Of a stretch of 64,000 nucleotides of DNA, positions 35,804 to 48,300 are shown one piece after another (the first letter of the stretch is position 1; every line of letters begins with the position of its first letter). Below the pieces are notes generated by a model. The model saw only the letters and a program-made list of their open reading frames with translations, was not told the origin of the DNA and ran no database searches. Source of the stretch: Taenia hydatigena (Eukaryota; Platyhelminthes; Cestoda; Cyclophyllidea; Taeniidae); assembly GCA_036345935.2 (NCBI GenBank), contig JADWOT020000004.1, positions 20,441,155 through 20,505,154 of the forward strand, given 5' to 3'. The translations under genes were made by a program, and so were the position numbers.

Positions 35804-36342
35804 TGGTACCCTGCATTATCCTATCAGCTAATCGCAAGTCTGTCTCACCACTAAAATTATCCCCCGCCCTTCTGATAGAGCCGGACTGACGTAATAAACC
35901 TTATGTGATGGTTTATTGCTTCTGCTTTAACTGGTCCCCATATTTTTTTGTCTGATAGACAAGTCTCGTTGAGAAGGGTGGTATTTCAAAAGATTCTTTT
36001 GAATTAAAGCCGGAGGAGACGGCTTTGATAACATATCTGGTAGCAATTTGCTTACCAAGAGTATTAGAATTTACTTCTTGCTTAGCTATACTATTGCATT
36101 TTAAAAGAGAGGATTCATAGTATCAAACATTGCCTGAGAGATGGAACAGGAGAGAGAAACGAAGAGATGAGTTTTTGAAAGAAATGAAGAAGCGAGATAC
36201 TTCTGTGGTGGGCGTTCAGGAGGTATAGGGAATGAGGTTTTTGCTGATTACGCGGTGCTTGACTGTCGTTGACTGAGTGACGAACCAGTAGAAGCTCGAC
36301 CTAACGCAGAACCTATCTCGTGATAGTTCCATTTCTCCTGTT
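35804..36342. other. 3' flank of member H
   Basis: It contains the AATAAA at 35893-35898 and then A/T-rich DNA with no gene, up to the ACC microsatellite. Confidence 0.45.
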
Positions 36343-36522
36343 ACCACCACCACCACCACCACCACCACCACCACCACCACCACCACCACCACCACCACCA
36401 CCACCACCACCACCACCACCACCACCACCACCACCACCACCACCACCACCACCACCACCACCACCACCACCACCACCACCACCACCACCACCACCACCAC
36501 CACCACCACCACCACCACCACC
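36343..36522 (+). repeat. Perfect (ACC)60 microsatellite
   Basis: 180 bp of uninterrupted ACC/GGT units, sixty by coordinate count. It produces poly-Pro, poly-Val and poly-Trp shadows that are not credible proteins. Perfect purity over 60 units implies recent expansion and probable length variation between individuals. Confidence 0.97.
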
Positions 36523-37170
36523 AATGTGACCATTTCTCCCACGACCATCTGATCACTGGGGGCTGCACTGTTCCCTCTACATCTTTTACATGAACGGCTC
36601 TAGTCTGCCTTCCTGTTAAATGCGTGGGCCATCATCACTCAGTTGTGACTGTCAGAAGTGTATTTGTTACTGGAATGCAATGCCATCGGCTCTTTTCAAG
36701 TCCTAATAACTGCTGAAACGTCTCGTTTGTAATTACTAATCAGTTGTGGCATGCAATAGAGGCTAGTTCTACGTTTCTGATGCATTTGTTTTTTGGGACT
36801 TCGTTGCCAAGATCAAATCAGCCCATTCTACGCTCCTTCTTCTTCAGGCGCTTAGCAACAACTGGGACCCAAGGTTGCCAAGTCCATGCTCTCTTTGTGG
36901 AGCAGAAATTATGCAATCTCCTCCAACGGGTTCATTAACCACAAAGACAGTTGGAGAGACGGGCTTTGCGTTGAAGCTCAACGTCCCATGATATACTACT
37001 GAATTATTTATGGTCATCTCGCACCATTTTTTTCAATTTTGTTTCCAATTAAATAAAAAAAGACTTCCAAAATCATCCCTTTAGGTTTCTAATCTAGTTT
37101 ACCTCCCACTGCGACCAATGTTCTCTTGGTAATGAAAAAAGATCTCGAGTCGGTTTGTTGATCCATTTAT
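36523..37170. other. Intergenic DNA between the ACC tract and member G
   Basis: No gene is recognised; short frames only. The 3' end of member G with its AATAAA enters from the right. Confidence 0.45.
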
Positions 37171-37525
37171 TTACCATACACCATAATTGCTATAGCCACA
37201 ACCACCTCCACATCCTCCGCCACCTCCACAGCCACAGCAATTACGACAGTTGCAGCCACAACAACTGCAGAGTCGGAAAAGGATAAAAAAGATGAGGATT
37301 TTCTTTAAATCATCCAATGTGATTATGTCCGTCACTACCGCCATGGTTGACCCGTGGTGGTGGTCGAAATGGATCTTCTTGACCACTCAATGAAATGAGA
37401 AAACGTAGTTTTGATTAGCCTCATTGGCCAATGCAAACGCGCATGTGTGTCGGTGCTGTTAATGCTGAACTATTTTCAGGTCACCTGGAATCACCGTTTT
37501 GGTGTCCAATCCGTGCTCATTTTAG
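37159..37525 (-). repeat. Diverged inverted repeat IR3, right copy (contains member G)
   Basis: Reverse-complement relative of 31967-32352, covering gene G and about 180 bases upstream. It is much more diverged than IR1 or IR2, so it represents an older inverted duplication in the same cluster. Confidence 0.7.
37171..37344 (-). CDS. Cys/Gly-rich microprotein, member G (57 aa)
   Basis: From the ATG at 37344 it reads MAVVTDIITL, then DDLKKILIFFILFRL, then a tail with 10 Cys and long Gly runs (CSCCGCNCRNCCGCGG and onward), ending YSNYGVW. The start is chosen by alignment with member F; an in-frame upstream ATG would add 14 residues (MVKKIHFDHHHGST) that F lacks. TAA and AATAAA overlap exactly as in F. 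The hydrophobic segment and DDLKKIL lead-in are almost unchanged between F and G while the tails differ, so the front half looks constrained. No family name is known to me. Confidence 0.68.
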   Translation of the reverse strand: MAVVTDIITLDDLKKILIFFILFRLCSCCGCNCRNCCGCGGGGGCGGGCGYSNYGVW

Positions 37526-40423
37526 AGGAATAAACCTATTTAAGTAGTATTTACCGGCTGTTTGAAGAGTTTTGATGGAGTTACTTAAGCATTCCACAGT
37601 TGAACTCCATGGGAATTGAGGCAATGAATTATCGACACTCTGGGCAATTTCACATTTCATACACTTTGCAAAATTTAGGAGTGGCTGATCAAGATATGCT
37701 GTATTTAGTCTGCGACCTCCAAGCTCTTCGGGTTTGTGTTTTTATTTGATTTGAGTAGCTTAATGAAGTGGGTGCGATCGTGTCAACTGTACGCTGCCCG
37801 ACTTCTCTGCATAAAGAGGTGTTCTCTCATAGCGGTGTGTTAACTGCGCATGTTAAGAGTTAGTTGGGTCTTGACACGCCTACCAAAGATGTCAGATGGT
37901 AGGGCTAGTAGTGGCACGTGTGAAGGAAGATATGTTTAGCTGTAAGATTTTACATACAATCATGTGCAGGTACGATAGTAACTGCAAAGACTAAGATGAT
38001 CACCACTCCACCATACCAACGGTCACTGCTTTTAAACCATGTGTCACCAACCTGTTAAGGAAATGCACAAAATACAAATTAGTTTGTGGGATCAATGTAA
38101 ACAATCTCGAACACAGTTGTCATTTTGCCTTTTACCACTGCGCAAGAATGGAGTTCTGCGGAGAATAAGGGCAATAAAATGTGTAAAAAATAACGTACTT
38201 CCCCTTCTTATGCTTTTAAATGGTGCATTTTTAATTCAGGAAGTTTCTTATTACAAAAGCACGACCTTCATTAAGTGTTTAAGTTATCAGCTCAGCGTTA
38301 CACCAGAAATTCGAAGCGTCTCAGGTCATGCTGTTCAGTGTAATGTGTTAGGAGCTTTGAAAGCAAAGTTTGGTGATTAGCCTCTGCTCCCTCGGTATAT
38401 CTTGAAATAAGCACGAGTCGGCCACGTTTAGATTTGGTTTCCGAGAAGTGGGGCGAGAAGTCTTAATCATTTGGACCGAGTTCTTTAACCTTATTGTAGA
38501 ATAATATTGGCCATCATGCCCGAGACTTTCCAACAACTTGCAATGGTATCAATTGGCACTTGTCTTTTTGGGAACCTAATCACTTAACAAAGGCGTCTTA
38601 CATCCATTTCATCCTTTTAACCCCCACTAACCCGTTCGCATAATGACTCTAAGTTCAGTCGAGAAAACTTAGGTGTCACTTGTATGTGACCTCAATCAAA
38701 TTTAGTACAAATGCATTGCTATCTGCTACTAATGACGTTCTGGCTTAAGTGGGCGAAGTTATCCATTAATTCCCAATAGCTGTATTTGTTGTCCCAAAGG
38801 CCTGCTGCATTTTAAAGCCAAAGGCGCTTTTAAGTAGCCGGCAACAATAAATTGAAGCAAATCCTTTTCGAACCTTACCCTTTTTTTGTTGCCAGCGTTG
38901 CCTCCGCTTGTCGGTTGAAATGCCTACTGCTGACTGTAAGTAGCGCCGGATGTCTATTGCAGAATTTCTTGGAAATTACTTTTCTAACGGTTATGGTTAC
39001 TAGAATTGGTTTAAAAAACAAACAAAAGGCTATGTTGATTTGAGAAAACTTCGATGACACTCAATAAGGAAGGCAGCTGTGTTCCGTGTTAGTGAACTCC
39101 AAATCAGCCATGTTCGTGTTTTCAGCATACATCTCCAATGACTACGTTTCGGCATCCGCTCTGGTTTACCGCCAGACAGACGTCTACCTAAGCCCCATCC
39201 TGCTGCTAAGAATGCAAAGAAAGTACTTTCCCCGCATAATTTATCCACCGACTACTCCCTAAGGAAACACGGGGCCTTAAAAGTTCCTCTGTTTCAAGAC
39301 CCCGCAGACTAAGCGGTCTACAGCAAATGCCTCCCACTAAAGGGGCTTAGCTTTGTAGCTTAGAATTGTTTCATAACAAGTAGAAAGAACTCAATTGTAC
39401 TTTCGCTGCTTCGTCTATTACGACGGAATTTTCGCGTGCCCAATGGCTGAGTGGATGCTTGGAGAGAGCACATGATATGCTGAGTCCAAAATAGTCTTGC
39501 AAAGCAGACACTCCAAGACTATGTGAACATTTTTGGCCACCTGATATGCTGTGCTTCTGCATCATTAACACCAAAGCTTCTTTTTTTCAATAATCTTTTT
39601 CCGTTTCCGGATTTTCAACGCAAAGACGAAGGCGTGCGCAGTTCATCTAATCGAGCTAAGGACACGAAAGTGCGGAAATGCCTGCAAAACAATTGCGACA
39701 TCTCGGCAGCAACCCCAACTGCGGCCTCGACATTATTCGAGCTTTGCTTTTGCGTGACACACGTACGTTCTGTCTCCTCCTTGCCCTTTTATTTTTTCAT
39801 GTCTTTTCATCTTCACATTCTTAAACCTGGTTACATTCATAGGGCAACTTTGTGGTTAACTAAAAATATTTAGGGCAATTTTTGATGGGTAGAATATCAG
39901 CTAGTTTCGCAAAATTTAGGTCATTCGGTCTGCCTTCATAATCTGTGACCCCTTAACAATGGTTACAGTGGCACCTTGCTTTGTCGAGTCTGGGCATTGG
40001 AAGATTGAATAATTGCATTTGACTCCCCCTGCAGCTCCTACAAACCATTGTTCGTCTTCTTCATTCTTGGTGATTGTGACTATAGTTGGATGCACAAGCC
40101 AAGCTTTTTCCATCTGGCCGTTCCCAAACTCATAGGTTTCGCCTTAGTGACACTCAGATCTCAACTTTAGAGCTAACTTTCTTTAGACTGACAGATTCTC
40201 ATTTAATTACCACCTCTTGGACAGGACAAGTAACCCTACCGTGTGTCAATTTTTATGTTGTTTACTATGCGAAAATTTCTCCCTTTTATAATCATTGATG
40301 AAAAAGCGGCAGCCTTGTCACAAATATCGAAGAAATTGCCTAACCTATAAATTTCCGTAATCATTTAATTATCAATCAGTAGCATGTTTGCATTCGGTCA
40401 TAAAACCACTTTACGCATTTTAA
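37526..40423. other. Intergenic DNA, no gene recognised
   Basis: The frames here reach 113-116 codons (38039-38380, 39523-39873) but have no motif, repeat or splice support. A GTCAC-N6-GTGAC element is at 38675-38690. Upstream exons of the gene at 40440 may be hidden here; I could not identify them. Confidence 0.4.
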
Positions 40424-40439
40424 GGTGCGAGGAAAATAC

Positions 40440-41177
40440 ATGCAGCCGCGAGGAATTATTAACAGTCATGGTGGCCACGTGCGCCAGTACAGTCAACAGC
40501 AGTGCTTCCCGCAACAACAATTCCAACCCAACAACTGGACAGCCACAACTCAGTTTGTAAACCGTGCTAAGCAAGCAGCTCTTCAACAGAGCGGCAACCA
40601 CCAACTTGCAGCTCTCTTCGCCGACTCTAGCGGAAGGGTTGGTGGCAATGGAGGTGGCGGCGGTTCGATTCTCCCTAATGGTTTTATGCGTCCTCCGATG
40701 GCCGGAGTACGAATGTCTATGGGTCCACCGCCACAGCAACAGGGGGGCAGCGGAAAAGTCAACTGTCAGTGCCCCACTTGCACCGGAGGGAACCCGTTCC
40801 AGGGTCCCCGGCCCTTAATCGGTCCCCAAAATGAATCACTAAGCCAACGAGGTGGTGTAATGACTTTCACTTCGCAGCTGACGGGTCTGCCAATTCCTGA
40901 GCATCCTTCGGGGCTGTTTCCTTCGGTCGATTTTGTCATGGTGCCAGCACCAGGAAATGGGTTTGATGGCGGTTGGGATTGCAGCTGTGGGCAAAGCACA
41001 GTACCGACATTCGTGAGTGAATATCAACAACAGATACCTCCACCGCCGCCGCCACCACCACCACCGATGCAGCATCAGCAGCACCCACAACAGTTTGGAT
41101 GGAATGGACCCGTGGATAATGGTGGCGGAAGGTGCTACTGTGGAGGCACTGGCATGCAAATGAATAGCCTCTTTTAA
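40440..41177 (+). CDS. Gln/Pro/Gly-rich protein with CxC motifs, terminal exon
   Basis: An open frame of 245 codons from the first ATG, closed by TAA. It stays open upstream to an AG at 40423-40424 (TTTTAAG/GTGCG), so it may be the last exon of a longer gene. Features in order: a Gln-rich segment (residues 17-25), NRAKQAALQQ near residue 40, a Gly run, PPPQQQ, then NCQCPTC near residue 105, DCSCGQ near 180, a nine-Pro run near 200, and RCYCGG close to the C-terminus. Three small Cys clusters of C-x-C type could bind metal or be structural. Biased composition with punctuated Cys motifs suggests a nuclear or RNA-associated scaffold, but I do not recognise the family. The opposite strand is also open for stretches, a result of the biased codons. 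Confidence 0.6.
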   Translation: MQPRGIINSHGGHVRQYSQQQCFPQQQFQPNNWTATTQFVNRAKQAALQQSGNHQLAALFADSSGRVGGNGGGGGSILPNGFMRPPMAGVRMSMGPPPQQQGGSGKVNCQCPTCTGGNPFQGPRPLIGPQNESLSQRGGVMTFTSQLTGLPIPEHPSGLFPSVDFVMVPAPGNGFDGGWDCSCGQSTVPTFVSEYQQQIPPPPPPPPPPMQHQQHPQQFGWNGPVDNGGGRCYCGGTGMQMNSLF

Positions 41178-44087
41178 TTAGTCTACCTCCTGAATGATTG
41201 CTTTAAATGATACGATCGGGTTGTGCCCTTAAAAATATATTTGGCTTCAGGTCTGAGCACTGGTCTTCTGTGATTACCTGTTCATTTTTTGAAATTGAGT
41301 AGGCGATTTCGTCGAGTCTGATTTTATGCATTGCTTTGGTGGCTTGTTTACCTCCGCTTCTCCGCAGCCTACACATCTGGCATTGCCTCCAGGATTTGCG
41401 GTAGCCTTCAAGACATTTCGTATCTTAGTAAAATATTTCCTGTTCTACCACTGATATTTCCCACAACTAGAGTCGCACGAAGTGTTGCATATGCGCCACA
41501 CCATAATTGTACAAACTCATGAGAAGTTGCACTAGGTTATGCAGCATATTTACGCTCTCGCTGTAAGGAATGGGTGCGCGCGGAACTATAGTCGTTCGAT
41601 CTTTTATACTTCCTTTATTAATACAAACTCTTCAGTCTCTAAGGGGTGTATTTATTCTAAGAAGCATGCCCTCTGTTTCACTCTATCATTTTGGATCTTT
41701 AGGATGTTAAGAAAGCCTCTAAATCCTAGCTAAGAATGTTAGTTGGTTTTTGTAAAAGAGCTACTTGGGTCCTCCACCTCTGTACCTTTGCCAGGTGGTC
41801 TGACACCCGGGCCATGGCAGCAAACCTAAAGTCTACTATAAGGCCAATGCAAACATTCCGTTCGGATACTATGTTCTTTCTACACAGCAAGCTTATATAA
41901 TTAAATAGGCAAAAGATCCTGACCTAACGTGAAGTGGTGATATGAAACCGCCCTTGCCGCTTCGGCTTCTCAAGTGCACGTGCGATTTGGCGAGGTAAAC
42001 GGAAAAATTATTTACTTAAGCGCACCAAAAAATTTAGGCAAAAAAAAATATCGAATAAATTTGCACTAGTGAAGCAAAAAATAACAATAGAATACACCAT
42101 TTTCTCTGGCAAAATTTGATTACTAGCAACAGGAATAAAACAGTTTGTGTGCTCAAGGTAAACACAAGTTTTATATTTAAAATGAAGGCATGCAAGTGTT
42201 CAAATATCCACATTATAGACGTGCATAATTCTGAATAGGGGAAGTTTTAATTAGTGCCTTTCAAGGACTTATGGTCCAGGCCCAAAGGCTCCAAATTTGG
42301 TTTGACGCTCTTCAAGATTTGGTTTTCCAATTTTGAGACTTGATAGCATAACGTAGCATATTATTGTGTTTTTCTGTCGATGATAATCTATTCAAGAAAA
42401 ATCCTGTTCTTAGTTTTATTCTCCTTAATGTGGGCCATTGTAAAGAATTCCAACCCACCAATTAGGGGTTCTGTCTCTGTTAATTAAATGCCCTTTCGGT
42501 GTTTTATCCGTGGTGTTAATTGTGGGTTCCTGATAGTTGCTCTTGTTCTGGTCATAGGCAGGTCGATTGTCTTGGCCTGATTCGTGACACCTTAATCACT
42601 TCGCTATTTTGTTGTTACCTCTCGATAAATCTTACTTGCTTTTTAGTATGCTGTTTTACCCAATAGTATTTTGTATTCATGTCATTTTTGGTGTCGTTAC
42701 CTGTTTGAGATATGTGATCTTACACTGTATGACTTAATTTTGACCTCTCTATATGTTATCTACTCATTAATTTTTAGTCTAAAGAAAATAACTCGACAAA
42801 TACCCTGCCAGAGGATATTTCTGCGTGGTATTCTGGCCATAATCGTTACCTTCTCGAGTCCATGCTTGTATTTGCTCTGCGTCGAGATTTCGCACGGGCG
42901 GCCTGCAAAAGTAGGTAATGACTGTGAATTTTTGCCGAAAGGGAGAGGCGAAATGCATCCGAACGATTTTGGCAATACTGTTGCAGCTTGCAGAATTAGA
43001 CTTTTATAAGGTCTTAATTATGCTGCATTGCTAGGCAATGCACATTCATTCTGCAGCTTCTCGAGTCCTCTTTGGGATAGCATTGAGGATCAGAACTATC
43101 GTCAACCTACGGGAAAGTAGGGGGACTTTAGGCGTACATGAGAGTCCCTGTTGCCAAGATAGTGGTAGGACCCCTGAATCAAATAGTCATTTCACCACAT
43201 AACCTCCCCTTCTTTGAACGTCATCTTCAGTGCTTCCTGCAGCTCTTCCCCTACCCCGGATGCAATCAGTTCTCCCTTGAATTATTGTTAGCCTTCCGTC
43301 ATGAGAATGGTTGCGTTTTCTGAAGGTCGAGTTCACCTTAAGATGGGTTGCATTGGGAAGGGATTAGGCGGACTATTCTCCACGTTAGCTGTTCCTCATG
43401 ATTCCGTTTCGCCAAGCTGCAGTGTTAAGAAGGCGATTATTATGTTTAGCATAGGAGTATGTTTTTAGGATTTGTTTAAGGTCGATTTGGACTCATCTAA
43501 ATCTGCTCTTTCTCTATCGGTGGCCATTGTATGAAACTAAAATTTGGGAACTCGCCTAGATTTGAGACCATCTCACTACATCTGCGATGAGTTCCCAAGG
43601 CTTCATCCCTAGGCTGCACACGTTCTCCCTTCCATAATATTTAGTCTTGGTAATTGGCAAATCAGGTTAGGATTTTTTCTCACCTGGTCAGATCCGCTTA
43701 CCTCTCCCATAAATATACTTTCTATAATCAGTGTTGAGACCTTACTAGGGATCCCAGTAAGAGCGAAGACTTATCGCTTCCGAACAGAATGGCTATAGGA
43801 CCATAGGCATGGATAGGAGGTCTCATTTTTCTACTGTTTGACTCTGAAGGGAGAGCTCCGGCAGAGTAGTTTAGATTTGACTTCTAATCCTTCTATGTAC
43901 GAAACTGTGTTATTTTTGTCAGTCATCTGTAGTTAGTTGCCAGATTCGCGTTTTATTAACAAATTTCGGTTTTTGCGGATGTTGATGGTAGTTTTCATCC
44001 AGCTTTTGCTGCAGTGGGATCGTAGTTAGGCCTAGTTGTAGCTTCTAATACTTCTACCAAGTTAAATTTAGTAGCAATGTTTTTTAG
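41178..44087. other. Intergenic or intronic DNA
   Basis: A/T-rich, with no credible coding exon. The right end is a T-rich tract ending AG at 44086-44087, the likely acceptor of the next gene's exon, so part of this stretch is probably an intron of that gene. Confidence 0.4.
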
Positions 44088-44098
44088 TTGCATCGGTG

Positions 44099-45392
44099 AT
44101 GCGACAGGGTGGTTTGCAGCCCTCCAGCATGACATTATGGTGCCTCAATGCTCAATCTCCGCGTCTCCACGACCTTGTGAAACAATGTTGCACCAATTTA
44201 ATGGATCCCCAGCTTATGCGCATCCTGGAGGAACTCTCACAAGCCGCTGAGGCTCTGATTGCCGCTGTGGGGCACGAAAGCCCCTTCCAGGCCCCTCTCC
44301 TTTGCTACAAGCGCGATGTGGACAAACTCGTAAGTGTTGCCTAAGTGTGTGTTTATCTTGAAATGTATAATTTAAATTAGTTTCACTGAGATATTGTTCA
44401 TTGTGACTTTTTCTCATTTAAATTTCGTCCAACCGCCTCCTCCTCCCCGAGCAAGTTGGTGGGCGTCCCCAAATTGTTCAAGATAGGTGTGACGTGACTG
44501 CTAAAAATCGGTGGAGTTTTGATACCGCCACAGTTTCATCTATCCGTGGGGGGTGCTCTTCCTCAGCGGCATTTTGATTTGGTGACCAATAAACAAAATT
44601 AGGATGCCTGTTTGCATGAGTTGTGTCTCCTTACCGCTGCCGCTAATGCAGTGCCATTTGCTGCCGGTGCAGATGTCATAAAGATTTCAGACCAGTTTGA
44701 AAGCATAAATCAAAACGAATCCAGCGTGGTGTGATGGGTGCTGACTGAAGTCGCTGAGTTGCGGAGAATTTTCGCCTGTCCAAAATCTTTGTTTACCTAT
44801 CAGATGTTCTTTTTTGCAATTTCAGCTCATGTTTCTCTACCTCGAATCGCCCAAAGAGGACCAATTTCCTAACATAGTGTGCAAATTAAACCAAAAATTT
44901 CCTCCACACTCCAAAGTTTGTGTTCCTTTCAATGCTCCCTACCCTCATCCCTCTTGGGACTATTTTAACTCGTCCATAATTGTCTGCAGGACAGAGAGAT
45001 CCAGTCATTTCGCAGTGACTATGCAAAGCTACTGACATCGGCGAATGAAGCCGACCGCTACGTGGCCAATGTTTGGCTGCCCAATCGTGAAACAGCCTTT
45101 GCAGTTCTCTTCGACGACGCCCAAGCCGTGGCTCGCCACCTCCCCTACACCTTCTTTGATCAGGTACAGCCGAATTTGAGTTGGTCTAACGAATACTCAC
45201 TTCTTTGATGCTTCGAGTAAAGTGGTTTTTATCCACCAGGTTGGAGCACGCCAACATGGACTATTTGTGCAGGCGGTGAGGAAGATGCAGACCAAATTTT
45301 CTCGAGTTGTGCTTTCGGTGTTGGCCGATGCGAAAGAGGAGCTCACTGAGGCAAAGCTTATTCAAATTGCAGACGCTATGGAGTCGCATTAA
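44099..45392 (+). CDS. 3' exons of an unidentified helical protein (faint ALIX V-domain resemblance)
   Basis: Three exons join in phase 0: 44099-44329 (open upstream to an AG acceptor at 44087), 44990-45163 and 45240-45392, stop TAA at 45390. Junctions are CTC/GTAAGT with CTGCAG/GAC, and CAG/GTACAG with CCACCAG/GTT. The 185 residues from the first ATG look alpha-helical throughout, with leucine-rich helices such as LMRILEELSQAAEALIAAV. The second exon has FRSDYAKLLTSANEADRYV followed by LPNRETAFAVL, which loosely recalls the ALIX/Bro1-family V domain (F-R---L--A--AD--V, then an Arg-Glu/Asp-Thr). The resemblance does not extend convincingly to the other exons, so the name is not assigned. Introns of 660 and 76 bases suit a compact genome. 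More exons upstream are likely. Confidence 0.6.
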
Positions 45393-48300
45393 TTTTAACC
45401 CTCAAAAAGAAAGTCCAATCCTTTGTTGCATAAATTGCATTTATTGTATTTATGCACCCTGCTTGCCGGCCGTTTCAGGGAAGTGCGTTGATGGCTGATT
45501 AGGAAGCATTGCCTTGGTGCTGCTATAGCTTTTGGTCCGGTGAAAATGTCCTGAAAACACTTTTCTGACTTTTTTGGTGACGATTGAAGCGAACCAGGAA
45601 TAGTGAGCTTAAATTGCTCCATCTAGATGCTCCATTTTGACTTGAATTTGGATCCCATACTAGGAACTTATCCACTGGTCCTAGAATCAGCTTGACCACT
45701 ACCAAAACCTCTTATCCCGATTAATTTGGTACTTTTGAAATGGCATTGATAGTTTGGTCATTTCCGATCTGGAAATTTATTCCTCGTCTTGTGAAAATGG
45801 CGATTTAACCTGCATTTGGAATGGAAATGCTGCTGACAAACAATCTCTGAGAATCGTTCTCTCCACTCCTTGTGGTTGTGTCTGCAGCCGACTAAATGCA
45901 TGGAACGCTCTGCTTCCGTCGTTCATGGCACACACGTGTCCATGACACACAGTTTGTCTTTTTGGTGAGTTAGGTCGCATTCTACCGCATAGGGAAAATC
46001 GACTCACTTGACAGGAGATACCGTAAGTCACCCATTTGGTAGATGTGGAGATCTTGAGAAACTATCGAAAAAGCCTTCCCACGGCCTCAGCCTCCTAGGG
46101 CGAATGTAAAATAGGTCAACAAAGGGGCCGTTCAGTCTCTTATTTGTGATGTCTCAAGTCTCCTTAGAGGTCAAAGGTCTAGTCTGCCAAGTAGACGCAC
46201 AACGGGTGGCGACTGTAGATCCCACCGCTTCAGTTGAGTGGTGAGCAGCTACTTCGAATCCACAGAAGGCGGTCCAGGCTGTTTGTAGCAGTTCGGGTAC
46301 TGATTTTATTTTGAAAAGGCACTCGTTCATGAAACGCACTTTTGTGGGGTGTGATGGTAACCACCTTGATTGTTTATAAACAGTTGATTCACAAAACTGA
46401 TTACAATGAGGATCGATTTTGGAATTGTTATTGTCATATTGCAGAGTGAGACAATTGTTCGGCGGGGCTGAGGGACACTGGGTGGTCATTGCTTCAATAG
46501 TGCTCCCACTTAGAAGAATCGTGAGGGTCTAAAAGTGACTTGATATTTTATTCCTTAAAAAATTGTCTTCTGTAGGCTTTCTTACCGCGTTTGGGGAAAA
46601 ACAGTCAAACATTCTTCCTGTACCGACTGGTTGCTTTTACATCCTACGTCCTTTAGGTGGCGCAAAGTTGGGCGGAAAAAACTCCGAAATTGCAGTAGCT
46701 ATTTCAGGACGGAAGAGCATCCAAAAAAAGGATTTAGAGGACTTAGCTTGAATGCGTTACAGATCAGCCGCGGTACTTGCGCCTGCACATGACACCTAAA
46801 AGAACAATACCCTTTGACAGACTATTTCTTCATGTCAGTGGTGTTAATTTTTACGGGGATCGGAATCCCGCTTCGGGGCAATGTAGACGACGTGATACCT
46901 TCCGAGCTTGTTTATTATAAAATAGCCAAAATCACCCTGGTTACCAGGATGCATAATTTCTCGAGACGAGGTCGCTCCTCCAATAATGGATTCGAGAATG
47001 CTTGTGGGTTCGTGGCGCGGGTGATTGTGACGGTGATGTCAACTCTTCACAAGTGTCGATGCAGGCGTGCGTGTGCGTGCAACGTGTCTATCCACTAGAC
47101 CGTCTGTCCAACGACCGCAGAGAGGGGGCTGATTGTGCACTAGGTGCAAAGGGAACTAATGCTGCCTCCTGCTTCCATTGTGGTAAGTCGCCTCATAACC
47201 CCAGTGACTCATCACACTTATGCTCTCGCCTGTAAGATCGTAATTTGGTCATATTGCGGATTGTGTGTGTTTGGGGGAATGAAAAACCAACAGCAATGTC
47301 CATCCAACTGTTGATACACAGAAAGATCCAACCCGATGAACTATTCAGTCATCTCAGTCCGATTTTGGACCACCAATCTGAGTGATCAAGTCTGACGGTC
47401 CAGAATGCGGAATTAAACCTTGGAGAACTTCCAATGAAGCCAAGCAGAATTTGAGTGTGAAAATTGATTATTATGGATATTTTGCGTGCACAATGGCTAT
47501 GCAGTTAACTCTAGCCAATTGGACCAATCAGATTATTGGACTGTTTGTTGAACCAAGAGAGGCTTTTGTATTCCTCAAACTTCTTTTCTATGGCTCTCAG
47601 ATTCACTTACTTGTCCTTCATTGTACCATCAATAGTGCAAAAAAAGGAATTCAGCACCGACCTTAACTATTGTGGTCCTTAACAGTTGACTTTAACCCTC
47701 GAGGGGTTTTATTTCCGAAGGAATGGGGGCTAAATGTTAGTGAATGGTGCAGTTTAGATCAGAAGGCCTTTAGTGAGCGACTGGCCTGGGATGTAGAGCT
47801 GAAGCCCCACCTTTAGTGCTCGGGTGAATGCCGCCATGCTAATGCCGAGAACTCGGCAGAGGTGACGGGGACCCTACTTCTTTTTGTCTTGTTGAATAAA
47901 CAGATAAAATTGTGGATCTTGTTGATGTGAACAGAGCTTCTCGCACTGTAAGCAGGCAACACCTGGTCACAGCATTTAAGAAGGACTCAGCGATTTTGAG
48001 ACCTTGAAGGAAACGCGATACATTCATTCCTCGTCTATGCTATGTTCGAAACATTCGTATTAATTTTTTTTTGCGTGCAGCCCCTTTTTCCATATCCAGG
48101 TCTGACGTCATAGGGGTGTAGCATGTGTTTTATCAGTTTTGCTTGCAAGCGGTTGTATCAAATCGTGTCGCAAAGGAACTGATGTAAAGAGGTTTACATT
48201 TCGGTCCTTTTCGGATAGAATTTGGATTGGCCAGCTCGGTGGTGTTACTCTGGTCTATTTTCCATCAAGACTGTGGCTGCAAACACTTTATCCAATCCTT

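Noticed and set aside
36320..36568. Poly-Pro, poly-Val and poly-Trp open frames
   Set aside because: They are translations of the perfect ACC/GGT microsatellite, not evidence of genes.
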